Positions 62,674 through 64,000 of a DNA stretch of 64,000 bases are shown in pieces. The stretch covers positions 505,501-569,500 of the forward strand of contig JACCIC010000021.1 of assembly GCA_018907035.1 (NCBI GenBank), given 5' to 3'. Both the position numbers and the translations under genes were made by a program. The DNA is from Sycobia sp. Sy_11. Lineage: Eukaryota > Arthropoda > Insecta > Hymenoptera > Epichrysomallidae. Numbering within the stretch: the stretch's first letter is position 1; the number at the start of each line of letters is the position of its first letter. Under the pieces are notes generated by a model that saw nothing but the letters and a program-made list of their open reading frames with translations, ran no database searches and had not been told where the DNA came from.

Positions 62674-64000
62674 CAAACGTCGGGAACAGTGTGAAGAACT
62701 CGTGTTGAAAAAACAAGGTTTTTTCATTTTTTAACTTGTACGATTCCATTTGGATTTATGCTCTGTTAAAATCTGCAGATTTATTCAGCGCATACTTAAA
62801 AATTATGTATAAATTAAACTTGTTTGCAAATGCTGTATGTGAAAAAGATATGTGTTTATTTAATAATTCTAACATTTTTGAACGGAAGAATGATATTTTT
62901 ATAGAATGATAATTTTTGTGCTATTAACTGTACATAAAATTTATTTTAAATTGGTTAATATTTATTTATGAAAATAGGCTTTCATGCACCTGAGTACAAG
63001 TAAATAAGTGATTGTAAGGTGCATTTGTGATTTATTTGTAATACAGTATTTGTAGCCGATTTTTTTTAAGCTTTAATGCAGCACTTGTTGTTAGTCGGAT
63101 GAAAATTACTTCACATTATTTTCCAATAGTACAAAGATAACAAATAAAAATTTAAATGAATTGATAAAGTAGTTATTAAATATTGAGGTTTATAAGTTAA
63201 GATTTAAAATCTAAACTCCAATCCCGAATTTGATCTTGATTTAGTAGAGATATTGCGATCGTAGGTATGTCGAAATTATGGTATAGTCAATCAAAGACTT
63301 CATTTTAGTTTGTGTATAGCATTTTTTTCAATTGCTTGTATCGTTAAAATTAAAATAAAATACATGATATCTACAACAGTTATTGAAAAATTATTTTCAA
63401 ACTTAACTATACTCTATTATGACGGAATATTTAGTATATTGCAAACGGATAATAATATTAAAATTATTTTTCTTTGCTAATGGATTAGCTTAGATTATTT
63501 ACGTAAATCTAAGATATCTGATATATTTCTAAATTTTACTATTTCCATCTAAATTAACTACAATCAAACACTGTTATTTCTATAATTGAATAAAAAAAAC
63601 GAAAGAAATATTATCTATATAATAATTAAGCCCTTAATTTATCCACAATTTCACCCCCTGAAATCGTTTACTCGAACACGATGTATGAAGATATTTTATT
63701 CCATCTTAGTTTACATGCTGCTATCCACTTGACGACTACAGACTACATTCCATAACAAAGGATTCTCTGTTCGGCCCTCGGCATTTATCTGTCCCACAAT
63801 TAATTAAGCAGTCTACTTTGATGTATATATATATAGAAATTACAACTCTTCAAGCCGTAACAGATTAATCACGTCTACTCCCGACCCCCCCCCCCTTCCA
63901 TCACACAGAAGAATTAACCGCTGTCCTTATAAATATACTGATATAGCGATGTGTGCTTAACGTGTTATTCATGTCAACCCCACCTCTCCCTCGCTCTCCC
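61858..64000. other. AT-rich non-coding stretch to window end
   Basis: T25 homopolymer at 62646-62670 and a poly(C) run near 63885-63895. No gene recognised. Confidence 0.55.

Overview
This looks like insect nuclear DNA, probably hymenopteran (an ant or a relative). Three things suggest that: one intron-containing gene for a large leucine-rich-repeat receptor of the artichoke type, CpG dinucleotides that are plentiful rather than depleted (with several (CG)n tracts), and a huge load of simple repeats. The assignment to Hymenoptera is an inference from composition and gene type and was not checked by any search.

The only convincing protein-coding gene is on the minus strand at about 27412-21292. 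It has four coding exons with consensus splice sites and one continuous frame of 1409 codons. The predicted protein has a signal peptide, an N-terminal Cys cap, roughly 40 leucine-rich repeats, a C-terminal Cys cap, one fibronectin-III-like domain, one transmembrane helix and a short cytoplasmic tail. The best match I can recall is artichoke (atk), needed for ciliated sensory organs in Drosophila. Two features of the transcript stand out. The leader has a pair of overlapping minimal AUG-UGA upstream ORFs just before the start. The frame also continues for 37 strongly coding-like codons past the first stop (TAG) to a TAA, as expected for translational readthrough (or a nonsense change).

Around the gene, 1-20500 and 27500-64000 are non-coding as far as I can see. 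They hold about 40 (TA)n tracts, about 20 (GA)n/(CT)n tracts, several (CA)n/(GT)n tracts and compound arrays, alternating with AT-rich plain sequence and GC- and CpG-rich blocks. Mobile-element remains are: a tRNA-derived SINE with target-site duplications (about 7268-7504), a diverged internally deleted relative (about 52893-53000), a decayed non-LTR retrotransposon 3' half with reverse transcriptase, RNase H and zinc-knuckle remnants (about 35001-36483), and a 150-bp palindromic MITE-like element (54359-54508). Structure-forming DNA includes perfect alternating purine-pyrimidine tracts up to 128 bp, a single-nucleotide-loop G-quadruplex motif, and two perfect palindromes or hairpins.

I found no CRISPR array, operon, defence system or new gene cluster. 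The most promising undescribed signal is the candidate stop-codon readthrough in the receptor gene.
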